Origin: Chitinophaga sancti
Lineage (GTDB): Bacteria; Bacteroidota; Bacteroidia; Chitinophagales; Chitinophagaceae
Assembly: GCF_034087045.1 (NCBI RefSeq)
Contig: NZ_CP139247.1
Location: 930,001 to 994,000, forward strand
Reading direction: 5' to 3'
Length of the DNA: 64,000 nucleotides
Shown: positions 1 to 9,266 of the stretch, one piece after another
How positions within the stretch are numbered: position 1 is the stretch's first letter
Layout: each line of letters starts with the position of its first letter
The notes under the pieces: model-generated
The model's database searches: none
Told to the model about the DNA's origin: nothing
The model's input: the letters and a program-made list of their open reading frames with translations, nothing else
Translations under genes and position numbers: made by a program

Positions 1-87
1 AGCAGAAACGTTCAATGCAAGCATGGCCGTCAAGACCAAGTACATGATATTGATCATCTTCTGCCTGGGATCTTTAGGTAGTGCCAT
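1..87 (-). CDS. gldM: GldM, gliding motility/T9SS inner-membrane protein (5' end only)
   Basis: Only the first 29 codons are present; the gene runs off the left edge. The visible N-terminus starts MALPKDPRQKMINIMYLVLT and continues into a hydrophobic helix, which is the typical GldM opening: a short basic cytoplasmic tail with a PRQKMINxMYLV motif, then one membrane helix. In this family GldM forms, with GldL, the proton-driven motor of gliding and type 9 secretion, its large periplasmic part reaching the GldK/GldN ring. It follows gldL by 57 bp on the same strand, the conserved gldK-L-M order; gldN would be expected just outside the window. The call rests on N-terminal motif and gene order. 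Confidence 0.9.
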   Translation of the reverse strand, partial: MALPKDPRQKMINIMYLVLTAMLALNVSA

Positions 88-144
88 AGTTTGTTTTCAG
101 ATTAAATGATTGTCTGTTGTTAATTCCAAAACTATAAGCGTACC

Positions 145-903
145 TTATCTACCTGCACCATGCATAGCGCTGAGCATGTTACCGTAAACGGTGTTCAGAT
201 TGCTCAGATTTTTAGCGAGCTGGGAGATTTGATCCTGAGTTTTACGCGCGTCATCAACGCTGCTGGTCATAGCTGAAGAAACTTTGAGCAGATTTCCGTA
301 GAAATTGTTCATTGCTTTCAGGTGGTTGTTAGTGTCCTGGAGTTCCAGTTCATAGATAGCATTCAGAGAAGCCAGATTCTTGGTCATACCCTGCATTTGC
401 TCATGGAAGTTTCTGGTAGACTCAGAAGCACTGTTGAAAGAAGCAACAGCCGATGCTGCTGTAGTGTAAGCGTGAGCAACGTTTGTAATTGCGCTGGCAG
501 CTTCCCTTGTTTTCTGGGTGTAGTCGCCTGTAGCCGCAACGACGTCGCTAATGTCCCTCATCTTATCGACGGTGGTACCTAATTTCTGGAAGTTCTCGCT
601 CAGGCGTTGTAATGATACAGGAGTGATATCAGCTTCTTCCAGCATCTTGTCCAGGCCAGCCAGTGCAGGGCTACCACCGGCAACAACAGAAACGTGAGTT
701 TCGCCGCCGTGATCTCCGCCACCACTATCTGGTACGAATGCATATACAAAGAAGATTAATGCCTCAGTGCTCAAACCAACGATCAGGGCGATATCCGCGC
801 CTGGCCAGTGTTGCAGTTTGAACAACGCTCCGATAATTACTACTGATGCCGCGATACAAACAAAGAAATTAAGCCATTTCGATGTAGTAGGATTCATAGC
901 CAT
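145..903 (-). CDS. gldL: GldL, gliding motility/T9SS motor protein
   Basis: The 252-residue protein has two membrane helices near the N-terminus (about residues 10-32 and 38-58) with the family stretch FKLQHWPGA between them, followed by a long, Ala/Ser-rich, probably coiled-coil cytoplasmic region. GldL is the transmembrane partner of GldM; together they convert proton-motive force into mechanical work for the gliding adhesin track and the type 9 secretion system. ATG at 903 was kept, although residue 3 is also Met. It lies between gldK and gldM on the same strand, but 253 bp separates it from gldK, so it may have its own promoter or a processed leader. No damage is visible. Confidence 0.93.
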   Translation of the reverse strand: MAMNPTTSKWLNFFVCIAASVVIIGALFKLQHWPGADIALIVGLSTEALIFFVYAFVPDSGGGDHGGETHVSVVAGGSPALAGLDKMLEEADITPVSLQRLSENFQKLGTTVDKMRDISDVVAATGDYTQKTREAASAITNVAHAYTTAASAVASFNSASESTRNFHEQMQGMTKNLASLNAIYELELQDTNNHLKAMNNFYGNLLKVSSAMTSSVDDARKTQDQISQLAKNLSNLNTVYGNMLSAMHGAGR

Positions 904-1156
904 AGGTCAAAATTTACTGGTTAAAGTGTTAAAGGTTAAATTGTTGTTATGGAATAGTTGTTGCTCATCGATGATTTGCGGTTTCACTATGTACATCATA
1001 CGGTTTCTCATGTTGAACATATTTTAAGTTGTTTAACATACACTACATGCCTGTCCCAAAGGCAACCGGAAATAAATTCCCGGTACTGCTTCGATCTGTG
1101 CCTGTGTCCTGCCCATCTATCCGTAATGCTGATTATACTATTGAATACTTGCCAGA
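904..1156. other. gldK-gldL intergenic spacer
   Basis: This 253-bp gap separates gldK from gldL, longer than usual within this operon. Both strands were read; no convincing small gene was found, and short frames here lack family features. On the minus strand a weak AATTTTG stretch lies just before gldL, which does not meet the TAnnTTTG consensus. Confidence 0.5.
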
Positions 1157-2452
1157 TTAATGGTGACCAAAATCATTTTTAGAACGGCTCAGGAATGCAA
1201 TCGTACAACGGAAACCAATGTAAGATTTAGCACTATCCTGATACTCGTAAGAGCGGGTACCTGTTTGAAGGAAATATCCGATGTCTTTCCAGCTACCGCC
1301 TCTTACAGCTTTACGCTTCATTTTTGGTGGTGCATCATCTGGTATGTCCATACGGAGATATGGGTTCATGTCAGATGTGAAGGAGTAGGCATTCTCATAG
1401 AAGATATCCTGTGTCCATTCCGCTACGTTACCAGACATGTTGTACAGTCCGTAGTCGTTAGGCCAATAAGCGTCTGCTCTTACAGTGTAGAAACCACCAT
1501 CTTCAGGATAGTTACCACGACCGGGTTTAAAGTTCGCCAGCAGACAGCCCTTCTTGTTGCGGATATAATAACCACCCCATGGATAAGGAGATTGCTCTCT
1601 ACCACCACGTGCAGCATATTCCCACTGTGCCTCGGAAGGTAACTGGAATTTATCTTCAGTAAACAGATTCTTAGAGATACGGTAGTCTTCCCAGAACTTA
1701 CTACGCCATTCAGCGAAAGCGTTTGCCTGATGCCAGGTCACGCCTACTACCGGATAATTATCAAATGCCGGGTGCCAGAAATACATTCTCGTCATAGGCT
1801 CGTTGTAAGCATAAGAGAAGTCCCTGATCCAACACAATGTGTCAGGATAGATAGCTACATCTTTCTTTACAATGAACTTAGAACGTGGCTTGTTTGCGTT
1901 CTCACGCAGCTTTGCCTGCTCCCAGTTGAAAGTTTCTATATGATACACCAGTTTATGTACGTCGAACTCTTTACGACCGTACAGGCGATCCTCCGGAGCA
2001 TATGTCATTTGCTCCAGCTTATCAATGGTGCCTTTATCCTTGTAATTGATCTTCTGCTTCCAGTCGATCACATCCTGTCCACCATCACTCTTTACATGGC
2101 TCAGCAGAATGTGCGCGATAGAGTCTGTCACCCATTGTACGAACTGACGATACTCGTTATTTGTAATTTCCGTTGCATCCATGTAGAAGCCGGAAATGGA
2201 AATAGACTTGTTACGAGCAGTGTACGCATAGTTAAGATCCTCATCGCTAGGGCCCATATGAAAGGTACCTGACGGTACATACACCATTCCATAGGGTACA
2301 GGAGGGAAATACTTCGGTCTGGGACTAACTCCAATCAGCTGTCCTTGTGCATTTTTGGGGGTTTTACTACCACCGCAGCTGGCTAGCAGGCTAACCAGCA
2401 ATACTGCTAACAGACCACTTGAAAAATTAAGCTTCATAAGGGTAGCTTTCAT
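1157..2452 (-). CDS. gldK: GldK, SUMF1/FGE-fold gliding motility lipoprotein
   Basis: The 431-residue protein starts with a lipoprotein signal (hydrophobic run, lipobox LLASC with the modified Cys at residue 26) and then carries a formylglycine-generating-enzyme (SUMF1) type domain. Motifs include MVYVPSGTFHMGPSDED near the domain start, DATEITNNEYRQF, LPSEAQWEYAARGG, NMSGNVAEWTQD and KAVRGGSWKD before the C-terminus. In GldK this fold is structural, not catalytic: with GldN it forms the outer-membrane-side ring of the type 9 secretion and gliding machine. It heads the visible gldKLM series. A second Met at residue 6 (2437) would give a more standard signal peptide and may be the true start. 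GldJ is a related lipoprotein, but adjacency to gldL and gldM decides for GldK. Confidence 0.92.
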   Translation of the reverse strand: MKATLMKLNFSSGLLAVLLVSLLASCGGSKTPKNAQGQLIGVSPRPKYFPPVPYGMVYVPSGTFHMGPSDEDLNYAYTARNKSISISGFYMDATEITNNEYRQFVQWVTDSIAHILLSHVKSDGGQDVIDWKQKINYKDKGTIDKLEQMTYAPEDRLYGRKEFDVHKLVYHIETFNWEQAKLRENANKPRSKFIVKKDVAIYPDTLCWIRDFSYAYNEPMTRMYFWHPAFDNYPVVGVTWHQANAFAEWRSKFWEDYRISKNLFTEDKFQLPSEAQWEYAARGGREQSPYPWGGYYIRNKKGCLLANFKPGRGNYPEDGGFYTVRADAYWPNDYGLYNMSGNVAEWTQDIFYENAYSFTSDMNPYLRMDIPDDAPPKMKRKAVRGGSWKDIGYFLQTGTRSYEYQDSAKSYIGFRCTIAFLSRSKNDFGHH

Positions 2453-2930
2453 TGAAAATCATTTATTTCGATACTGCGACGCAGTTCCATTGGCCGAAAT
2501 GAGACTGCTTGCCGTCGCTAAGTTCTGAAACATGGCCGAAGTCTTCCCGGAATCTCCCGGTTAGACTGATAAGCCAACCAGCCATTCACATTTTTTGAAT
2601 TTTAAATGACTCTAAAGCTGCTGATTTATAGACAACTCCAGATATAACTGGTTGCTCGCTTGTTGGTTTCTTTAATATCTTGCCCGATCAGGTCGTGTTC
2701 TCAGAATCAGCACCTTTTGCCCATCACTCACCCGTTTGAATCTTAAGTAAGATAACAAATGTAACGATTAATTTTAATCCGTAGTTAGTTTTTAGCCAAC
2801 TTTTTCATTCGCTCATAGGACCGATGACAATTAAATTAAACGTATTTTTTAACATTTTATTATATCTGACGAAAAATCCTTTTTACCGTTACCTTTTTAC
2901 AGAGATATGGTCATGCAAGATACATAAATA
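2453..2930. other. Leader region upstream of gldK, no gene seen
   Basis: This is a 478-bp gap between the 3' end of the DUF255 gene and gldK. No plausible coding frame was found. The minus strand carries a -7 type match TACATTTG (2756-2763, plus-strand CAAATGTA), without a clear -33 partner. If used, it would give gldK a leader of roughly 300 nt. The half nearest the DUF255 gene is strongly AT-rich. Confidence 0.4.
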
Positions 2931-4964
2931 TTATTTCAAATTAATAATTTCGTCTATATAATTCACAGGTTTAATGCAATGATAATCTTCGCAAACATAG
3001 ATCAGCGTCTCATCCGCCCGCTCCCTGTGTGACAGTAAGGGTTTTTCAGGATCATCATGCGTTGCTCCCAACAGTACCTTAAACGGAATATAACGCTTAT
3101 TAGTATCCTCCATTCTCAACTTATAATCCGGCCCTACAATCGCAATTTCCTTTACGCCTTGTACCCTTTGCAACAGCAGCCCTGCCCATACCCCCAATGA
3201 AGTTGGATACCTCACAGTTGTTTGTGCCTGACCGGCCTGCATTTTTATGGATCTTTCCGCCCATTCTTTTTGGTCGAATACTATACTCAGGTACCATAAG
3301 TTGGCTGCCATTACTGCATTGCCACTTGGCGTAGCTCCGTCGTATACTTCCTTCTTTCTGACAATCACATCAGATTGACTCTCAACAGTATAAAAGCAAT
3401 ATACACCGGTTTCGTCAGAAAAATGCTGCAAGACAAAACTTGTTAGGGAAAAAGCCTTGTCCAGCCACGTTTTGTCTCCGGTTACCTCCTGCAGGGCAAT
3501 CAACGCCCTGATCAACCAGGCATAGTCATCCAGAAATGCCGGATATTTTGCCTGTCCATTCTTATAGGTATGGTAAAAGGAGTTCTCACCATCCTTCCGG
3601 AAATGTGTCCAGCAAAAATCTACGGCCTTCAAAGCCATCTTTCTGTAACTTTCTTCTCCTGTGGCGGCAAAAGCTTTACAGCAGGCATGTATCATCAGGG
3701 CATTCCAGCCTAATAAGAGCTTATCGTCCAATCCCGGCCTTATACGTTGGCTTCTTACCTCCATCAGTTTGGCAAGGCCAATGGCCAGCTGCTCGCTCAG
3801 CACTGTCTCATCCAGCTGATTTTCAGCAGCAAAGGCGGACAACGACTGTTTAATCCATAGTATATTGGTCTCCTCCCAGTTTCCCTCTTCACTGATATCG
3901 TAAAAGCGACAAAATACGTCCGCATCTGATCCTAATATTTCATCTACCTCCGCCTTGCTCCAGGTATAAAACTTACCTTCCACACCTTCCGAATCTGCAT
4001 CCAGCGCGGCGTAAAATGCACCACCCGCATCCGTCATTTCCCGCTGTACAAAAGTCAGTGTTTCTGCTATTGTAATGGAATATAATGGATTGCCTGTTAC
4101 CTGGTAAGCTTCACTCATCACATCTACCAGCAATGCATTGTCATATAGCATCTTCTCAAAGTGCGGTGCCAACCATTTGGCATCGGTGCTATAGCGGGCA
4201 AAACCTCCACCGGCCTGGTCATAGATACCACCCTGTATCATTTTGTCCAGCGACAGCAGCGCCTGATCCAGGGCAGCCTGTTCTCCGAAACTATGATAGT
4301 AGCGCAGCAGGTATTGAATGATAAAAGTGCCGGGGAACTTTGGAGCATTTCCAATTCCTCCCCATTCCTTATCTGCCTGTTGCAGTATATTATTGAAAAT
4401 AATATCACATTGATTACGAGTGAATTGTTCTTCTTTGGGGAGCAGGGTGATTGTACTACCAAACTTGCTGGCCTGTGCCAGGTGATCACGCATGTTAATG
4501 GCCTGTGTCTCAATGTCTTCCCGTCTGTTTTTGAACGCATCTGACAGGGCCAGCAGCAGTTCCTGCCAGGAAGGGCGGTTGTAAGCTTTCATAGGAGGGA
4601 AGTAGGTACCTCCATAGAATGGCAGTCGCTCCGGGGTCAGGAACATATTCAGGGGCCAGCCGCCAGATCCGGTCATAGCCTGCAGGGCATCCATATAAAT
4701 ATGGTCAAGGTCTGGTCGTTCCTCTCTATCTATCTTGATATTAATGAAATGTTCGTTCATGATCCGCGCAGTGGCTTCGTCCTCGAAGCTTTCGCGTTCC
4801 ATGACATGGCACCAGTGACAAGCGGCATAGCCAATGCTAACTAATATTGGTTTGTCTTCTGCTATTGCCCTTTGTAAAGCCTCATCGCCCCAGGGGTACC
4901 ACTCTACAGGATTGTGCGCATGCTGTAGGAGATACGGGCTCGTCTCGTTAGATAGTTTGTTCAC
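2931..4964 (-). CDS. DUF255 thioredoxin-domain protein (YyaL/SSP411 family)
   Basis: From the GTG at 4964 the protein is 677 residues. The N-terminal thioredoxin-like domain (about 1-165) has the family opening [20 protein letters not shown] and a CHWC redox motif at residues 49-52. The rest resembles the (alpha/alpha)-barrel found in N-acylglucosamine 2-epimerase-like proteins, with the family signature [16 protein letters not shown]. Members are cytosolic and their biochemical role is not settled. The open frame extends to a TTG at 5015, but that codon sits inside an intrinsic terminator hairpin (5004-5027), so I prefer GTG at 4964, which gives [14 protein letters not shown], the usual start of the family. 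It is probably transcribed separately from the upstream hemD. Confidence 0.85.
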   Translation of the reverse strand: MNKLSNETSPYLLQHAHNPVEWYPWGDEALQRAIAEDKPILVSIGYAACHWCHVMERESFEDEATARIMNEHFINIKIDREERPDLDHIYMDALQAMTGSGGWPLNMFLTPERLPFYGGTYFPPMKAYNRPSWQELLLALSDAFKNRREDIETQAINMRDHLAQASKFGSTITLLPKEEQFTRNQCDIIFNNILQQADKEWGGIGNAPKFPGTFIIQYLLRYYHSFGEQAALDQALLSLDKMIQGGIYDQAGGGFARYSTDAKWLAPHFEKMLYDNALLVDVMSEAYQVTGNPLYSITIAETLTFVQREMTDAGGAFYAALDADSEGVEGKFYTWSKAEVDEILGSDADVFCRFYDISEEGNWEETNILWIKQSLSAFAAENQLDETVLSEQLAIGLAKLMEVRSQRIRPGLDDKLLLGWNALMIHACCKAFAATGEESYRKMALKAVDFCWTHFRKDGENSFYHTYKNGQAKYPAFLDDYAWLIRALIALQEVTGDKTWLDKAFSLTSFVLQHFSDETGVYCFYTVESQSDVIVRKKEVYDGATPSGNAVMAANLWYLSIVFDQKEWAERSIKMQAGQAQTTVRYPTSLGVWAGLLLQRVQGVKEIAIVGPDYKLRMEDTNKRYIPFKVLLGATHDDPEKPLLSHRERADETLIYVCEDYHCIKPVNYIDEIINLK

Positions 4965-5003
4965 GGTTATGGTCTTCCAGTAATTCCTTTTTCCAAAAAT
5001 AAG

Positions 5004-5027
5004 AAGGGACAGCAATTGCTGTCCCTT
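5004..5027 (-). terminator. Intrinsic terminator after hemD
   Basis: A perfect inverted repeat, AAGGGACAGCAA pairing with TTGCTGTCCCTT, is followed on the minus strand by CTTATTTTT. It lies 108 bp past the hemD stop and only 40 bp before the preferred start of the DUF255 gene. Confidence 0.75.
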
Positions 5028-5134
5028 AAGGTATATTAATTTCCTGTTTTTTTTACAGATTATTTTTCTATTTACCCTGATTAACAGGTAGAAAGCTGTT
5101 ATTTTAGGCCTATTCTTCCTGAAATTAGGAAGAT

Positions 5135-5926
5135 TTATTTTTTGTTGGTATTAGCCAGGTATTGTTCCAGGGCAGCTACCATAGAAGGTGCTTGTGGCGC
5201 AGGTGCTTTTACATCCAACCTGAGACCGGCCTCTTCTACCGCGGCAGAAGTGGTAGGACCGAAGGCGCCGATATGGGTGCCGTTCTGTTCAAACTTCGGC
5301 ATATTTTCAAATAGTGACTTCACACCGTAAGGGCTAAAGAACACAATCATGTCGTAATCTTTGCCAGACAATACTTCCTTTACATCGTTTGAAACGGTTT
5401 TGTAAAGGGTAGCAGTTGCGTATTCACATTTGTTGGCTTTAAGCCATTCTTCAATGTCTTTCCGCTGGCTGTCAGAACTTGGGAAAAGGAATTTCTCGTT
5501 ATCACGATGCTTATTCATCACTTCCAGCAGACTTTTGGTAGAACCATCAGCCCCATAGAATACCTTACGCTTACGGTAAAGGATGAATTTTTGGAGATAC
5601 AACGCAATTGCTTCTGTAATGCAGAAATACTTGCAATCCTGCGATACTTTGATTTTCATTTCTTCGCAAATGCGGAAAAAATGGTCTACAGCATTACGGC
5701 TCGTAAAAATCACGGCTGTAAAAAGCTGTATGTCAATCTTCTGTTTCCTGAAATCTTTCGCGGACAGTCCCTCCACCCTTATAAACGGATAAAAATCCAA
5801 CTTCACATTGAATTTTTTCGCTAGTTCAAAGTATGGTGATTTTTCTGTTTCAGGCTTAGGTTGGGAAATTAGAATTGACTGAATCTGTTTCGCTTGCAAA
5901 TCTTTTTTTGGCCCGCCTTTAATCAT
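5135..5926 (-). CDS. hemD: Uroporphyrinogen-III synthase
   Basis: The 263-residue protein has the two-lobed HemD pattern: an N-terminal lobe beginning [12 protein letters not shown], the stretch [16 protein letters not shown] in the first half, [12 protein letters not shown] and [16 protein letters not shown] in the second, and [31 protein letters not shown] at the end. It would close and rearrange hydroxymethylbilane into uroporphyrinogen III, the branch point for heme in the cytosol. It lies 33 bp downstream of the DUF4271 gene on the same strand, a pairing common in Bacteroidota, so the two are likely cotranscribed and end at the 5004-5027 terminator. The heme product is needed by the many cytochromes encoded at 35-52 kb. 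Confidence 0.9.
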   Translation of the reverse strand: MIKGGPKKDLQAKQIQSILISQPKPETEKSPYFELAKKFNVKLDFYPFIRVEGLSAKDFRKQKIDIQLFTAVIFTSRNAVDHFFRICEEMKIKVSQDCKYFCITEAIALYLQKFILYRKRKVFYGADGSTKSLLEVMNKHRDNEKFLFPSSDSQRKDIEEWLKANKCEYATATLYKTVSNDVKEVLSGKDYDMIVFFSPYGVKSLFENMPKFEQNGTHIGAFGPTTSAAVEEAGLRLDVKAPAPQAPSMVAALEQYLANTNKK

Positions 5927-5959
5927 ACGTTTTTTTGCTCTTGTGTTAACAATAGGAGA

Positions 5960-6991
5960 TCAATGACCGCCAGTTAACCAGACCAGCAGCACCTTTGTAA
6001 TTATTAATACCGGCGCTACTTCGAATGCGCAAAGGTAAAGAAAAAAATGTAATCTGCTGAAAGATAAGTATTGCTTTACCACTGAATAGGACCTGATATA
6101 CCTGTATGCGACCAATATTACTATAAAAAAAACGGATATGTACAGGAAGGCTTTTGCCAGTTCAGGCCCGCAAAAGGCCAGAATAACGAGGAATGGCACA
6201 AGCAGAATTCCCAGTACTTTGTTGATCAGATACAAAATAAAAATATATGCATCTGCCAGCTCCACACTACCGAATAACCAGCCACAAAAACGCAACATCA
6301 CATATTTTATACTATAGACCAGGGCAACCAAAACGATCAATGCCGGTATCACCATCCATGCATTACTACCAGGTATATAGTTTTGGCGATACATGAGCAG
6401 ATATAAGTACATAGCCAGGCTAATCACAAAAAATATATTCAGCAGGAAGTTGGGGAAAGGACTCTGTGACAACTGATCTTTCAGCTGACGCTGGCTCAGG
6501 GTTGGGTTCAGAAAAGCCCTGAACAGGTCTGTGAAATACTTCAGGTAGCTCAACCGTATAATTCCCAGTAATAAAACTACTCCTCCCATTACATATACCA
6601 GCCAGTCAAGGTCTCTGTATGCACGGACTGGATTAAGGTCCAGCCTGTGGGGCTTGTTCAGTTTCAGAAATATATTGCTGGCGGTCAATGTCTTTAGATA
6701 CTTATCATAAGTCGTTTCCTGATGCAAAGGTACGGCCGGTACCTGCGGAATCGAATCAGTACGCAGGGTGTCAGTGCCGGCTACTACAGGAGTAGCAGAC
6801 GCTGCCAGTTTTACACCCACACTATCTTTTTTTATTACAGGCACCTTCTTCTTCACCGGTTGTACGATTCCTGTATCCTTACGGACAGGGCTCTCTGTAG
6901 CCACAGGAGTCGTAGACCTGACTGCCGCACTGTCTTGAGCAGCCATCCGTAAACAGGGTAATATGAACAGGAACAATAACCAGCTTCGCAC
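5960..6991 (-). CDS. DUF4271 domain membrane protein
   Basis: From the GTG at 6991 the product is 343 residues with a clean signal peptide (MRSWLLFLFILPCLRMAAQD), a Pro/Val/Thr/Lys-rich linker to about residue 95, and a C-terminal membrane domain with about six helices matching DUF4271, which characteristically sits beside hemD in Bacteroidota. Its function is unknown. The open frame continues upstream to 7159, inside the AraC gene, and an ATG at 7069 would also be possible, but both bury the signal peptide. A -7 box TATCTTTG on the minus strand (7028-7035) lies about 37 bp before the GTG and supports the shorter start. Start confidence is moderate; family confidence is good. Confidence 0.78.
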   Translation of the reverse strand: MRSWLLFLFILPCLRMAAQDSAAVRSTTPVATESPVRKDTGIVQPVKKKVPVIKKDSVGVKLAASATPVVAGTDTLRTDSIPQVPAVPLHQETTYDKYLKTLTASNIFLKLNKPHRLDLNPVRAYRDLDWLVYVMGGVVLLLGIIRLSYLKYFTDLFRAFLNPTLSQRQLKDQLSQSPFPNFLLNIFFVISLAMYLYLLMYRQNYIPGSNAWMVIPALIVLVALVYSIKYVMLRFCGWLFGSVELADAYIFILYLINKVLGILLVPFLVILAFCGPELAKAFLYISVFFIVILVAYRYIRSYSVVKQYLSFSRLHFFLYLCAFEVAPVLIITKVLLVWLTGGH

Positions 6992-7027
6992 CTCAAATAT
7001 TTTTTTATGCTGAAATATGATTGCTGG

Positions 7028-7035
7028 CAAAGATA
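7028..7035 (-). promoter_or_regulatory. Candidate -7 box for DUF4271-hemD
   Basis: Minus-strand TATCTTTG matches TAnnTTTG. No clear -33 TTTG is present. It overlaps the 3' end of the AraC gene region and would place transcription initiation just upstream of the GTG at 6991. Confidence 0.45.
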
Positions 7036-7052
7036 TAAAATAAGTACATCGT

Positions 7053-7886
7053 CTATAGGTGCTCTGCATCTTTTCTGTATGATCCGGGTTGTATCCCTTT
7101 GCGCTGTTTGAAATAATGTGATAAATGACTGGCATCCGTAAAGCCGAACTCGTCGGCAATCTGCTTCATTGTTATTGTTCCCGAAGCTATCCGGTTTTCT
7201 ATTAGCTTAATCCGGTAGTCGTTTACATAATCCCGGTAGCTGACATCGAAGTTTCGCTTGAAATAAGCACTGAAATAATTAGGGCTTATGTTGAAGTGGC
7301 TGGCGATATGCCTGATCTTAGTTAATGAGGGGTCGTAGATATGCTGGTGAATATATGAGATCATTTCCTCTTTGTCGGGCTGCCCCTGGTCGATCCTCAC
7401 ATTCATACGAATCATTGCTTCCCTGATCAGCCCGAAAACCGACAATACCTGGAAGTACATCAACGGTGAGTTCGATATATCCTTCTCCTGTTTAGAATAA
7501 ATGAGCAGGTTATCGATCGTATTACGCAGTACAGCTTTCCCCGCCTCATCCATCACCGGCTTCATTTCCTTGAGAAGGGTAAGGCGCATGATCTTTTCAG
7601 GAGAAGCAGAAAGTGAAAGATAACTTCGTCCACCGAAATAACTGTCTGTAAATTTTATAAAGATAAACCGGCTCCGCTGGCCGATTTCAAAATAATGCTC
7701 ATCCTCAGGGGAGATCAAAAACAGGTCTCCCGCCTCATATGGAATTCTGTTATTGTTATGCTGGTGAATGCCATCGCCATTATATACATAAATCATTTCG
7801 TAATAAGTATGGCTATGCACCGGTAAATGGTAGACGTCTGTATCCATTTCGTCTAATTCAAGTGGCTCAAACTGTCTCCGTTTCAT
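7053..7886 (-). CDS. AraC family transcriptional regulator
   Basis: The 277-residue protein has an N-terminal cupin-type sensing domain (about 15-130; motifs HSHTYYEMIYVYNGDG and DLFLISPEDEHYFEIG) and a C-terminal double helix-turn-helix AraC domain (about 175-275; IRHIASHFNISPNYFSAYFKR and MKQIADEFGFTDASHLSHYFKQ). Such proteins bind small ligands, often sugars, and activate nearby genes. It is divergent from the MFS transporter gene, with 142 bp between the two starts, so the transporter is the likely target. An imperfect dyad TACACCTGAGTGTA lies in the shared spacer. The ligand cannot be told from sequence. The start ATG at 7886 precedes a normal domain boundary. Confidence 0.88.
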   Translation of the reverse strand: MKRRQFEPLELDEMDTDVYHLPVHSHTYYEMIYVYNGDGIHQHNNNRIPYEAGDLFLISPEDEHYFEIGQRSRFIFIKFTDSYFGGRSYLSLSASPEKIMRLTLLKEMKPVMDEAGKAVLRNTIDNLLIYSKQEKDISNSPLMYFQVLSVFGLIREAMIRMNVRIDQGQPDKEEMISYIHQHIYDPSLTKIRHIASHFNISPNYFSAYFKRNFDVSYRDYVNDYRIKLIENRIASGTITMKQIADEFGFTDASHLSHYFKQRKGIQPGSYRKDAEHL

Positions 7887-7960
7887 CTATTAAATTTACA
7901 ATAATATATCCTACATATACCATTTTCGCCAAAGAATACTACAGGAACTTTGCAGGTGAA

Positions 7961-7974
7961 TACACCTGAGTGTA
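7961..7974. promoter_or_regulatory. Dyad in AraC/MFS divergent spacer, candidate operator
   Basis: TACAC-CTGA-GTGTA is a 5-bp-arm inverted repeat between the divergent AraC and MFS genes, 54 bp before the MFS start. A related half-site, TTACACTCC, follows downstream. Assignment as a regulator site is inference from position only. Confidence 0.3.
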
Positions 7975-8028
7975 ATGATCTTTTAGCCTATACTACTTAC
8001 ACTCCTATTGTTAATTAAATAATTAAAT

Positions 8029-9237
8029 ATGCAAGCAGCACAAAATGCTGGTGTTTCGTTGTCTAAAGTCCGTTCGACCATAGCGGAATTCGTCGCTTTT
8101 ACCTTTATTGGATACTTTACCATTGGTCTTGCACTGGCGGTATTACCATTCTTTATTTATCACGACCTGGGTTTTAGTACGATGACTGCAGGTGTGGTGA
8201 TCAGTCTTCAATACATTACGACTTTCCTTTTCAGAGGGTATGCCGGTAGCATCGTTGACAAAAAAGGACCTAAACCCGCTGTGATAATGGGGATGATTGG
8301 TTTTGCCGTGAGCGGAGCGCTCCTGGTTGTCGCTTATTTGTGTAAGGGTATTCCTGCACTGAGTCTTTCTTTGCTGATTGTGACCCGCCTTACTACTGGT
8401 TTTGCAGAAGGGATGATTGGCGCAAGTCCTATTAACTGGGCCATCCTCGCTGTAGGTGATGAACATACAAGCAAGGCGATTTCTTATAATGGCATTGGTA
8501 GCTATGGCGCATTGGCCATCGGTGCTCCATTTGGTGCTATACTCCACCACAATTTTGGAATGAGCGCTATGGCTGGCCTGATTATGATATGTGGTATCGT
8601 GGGATATTATTATGCCAGGGGTAAAACACCTTTGAAGTCTACATCTACTGCCCCAAGACAACCTTTTATTGATGTGTTCAAAACGGTGACACCGTTTGGT
8701 GTGTGCCTGGCGCTGGGTGGTTTAGGTTTTGGCACCATTTCTACTTTCATCACTTTGTATTATTCTCAACTGGGATGGCAGGGTGCTGTAATGTGCCTTT
8801 CAACCTTCAGTATCAGCTTTATACTGGGTCGTCTGTTCTTCGAAGATTATATCAACCGGTATGGTGGCATGAAGACGGCGATCTTTTGTCTGCTCACAGA
8901 AGCCATTGGTTTAGCCATTCTCTGGCAGGCATATAGTCCGCATATCGCACTGGTAGGCGCTTGTATTGCCGGGTTTGGTTTTTCACTGGTATTCCCTGCT
9001 CTGGGAGTAGAGGCGGTGAAACTGGTCCCAGCATCCAACAAAGGGGCGGCTTTGGGTGGCTATGGCTTATTTATTGACCTTTCTCTGGGTATTACAGGTC
9101 CACTGGTAGGCCTTGTGGAGAGCACTTTTGGCATGGGACATATCTTTATGTTCAGCATGGTGTTGGTGTTCACCGGGTTTATCATTGCCGTGCTCATAAA
9201 TTACTGGCAGCACAAAGGCGAAATTCCTGTGCGCTAA
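8029..9237 (+). CDS. MFS transporter (drug/sugar efflux type)
   Basis: The 402-residue protein has about 12 membrane helices and the MFS loop 2-3 signature GSIVDKKGPKPAV, with the matching second-half loop FEDYINRYGGMKTA. The first helices follow a short cytoplasmic tail. The sequence pattern resembles the arabinose-efflux/YhhS type permeases of the DHA1 branch, exporters that use the proton gradient in the inner membrane. It is divergent from an AraC regulator, which probably controls it. The substrate is not predictable from the sequence. The start at 8029 is an ATG at the end of an AT-rich leader; nothing appears broken. Confidence 0.85.
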   Translation: MQAAQNAGVSLSKVRSTIAEFVAFTFIGYFTIGLALAVLPFFIYHDLGFSTMTAGVVISLQYITTFLFRGYAGSIVDKKGPKPAVIMGMIGFAVSGALLVVAYLCKGIPALSLSLLIVTRLTTGFAEGMIGASPINWAILAVGDEHTSKAISYNGIGSYGALAIGAPFGAILHHNFGMSAMAGLIMICGIVGYYYARGKTPLKSTSTAPRQPFIDVFKTVTPFGVCLALGGLGFGTISTFITLYYSQLGWQGAVMCLSTFSISFILGRLFFEDYINRYGGMKTAIFCLLTEAIGLAILWQAYSPHIALVGACIAGFGFSLVFPALGVEAVKLVPASNKGAALGGYGLFIDLSLGITGPLVGLVESTFGMGHIFMFSMVLVFTGFIIAVLINYWQHKGEIPVR

Positions 9238-9266
9238 AATCGCGGATAAATACCCACCTTTGCAGA

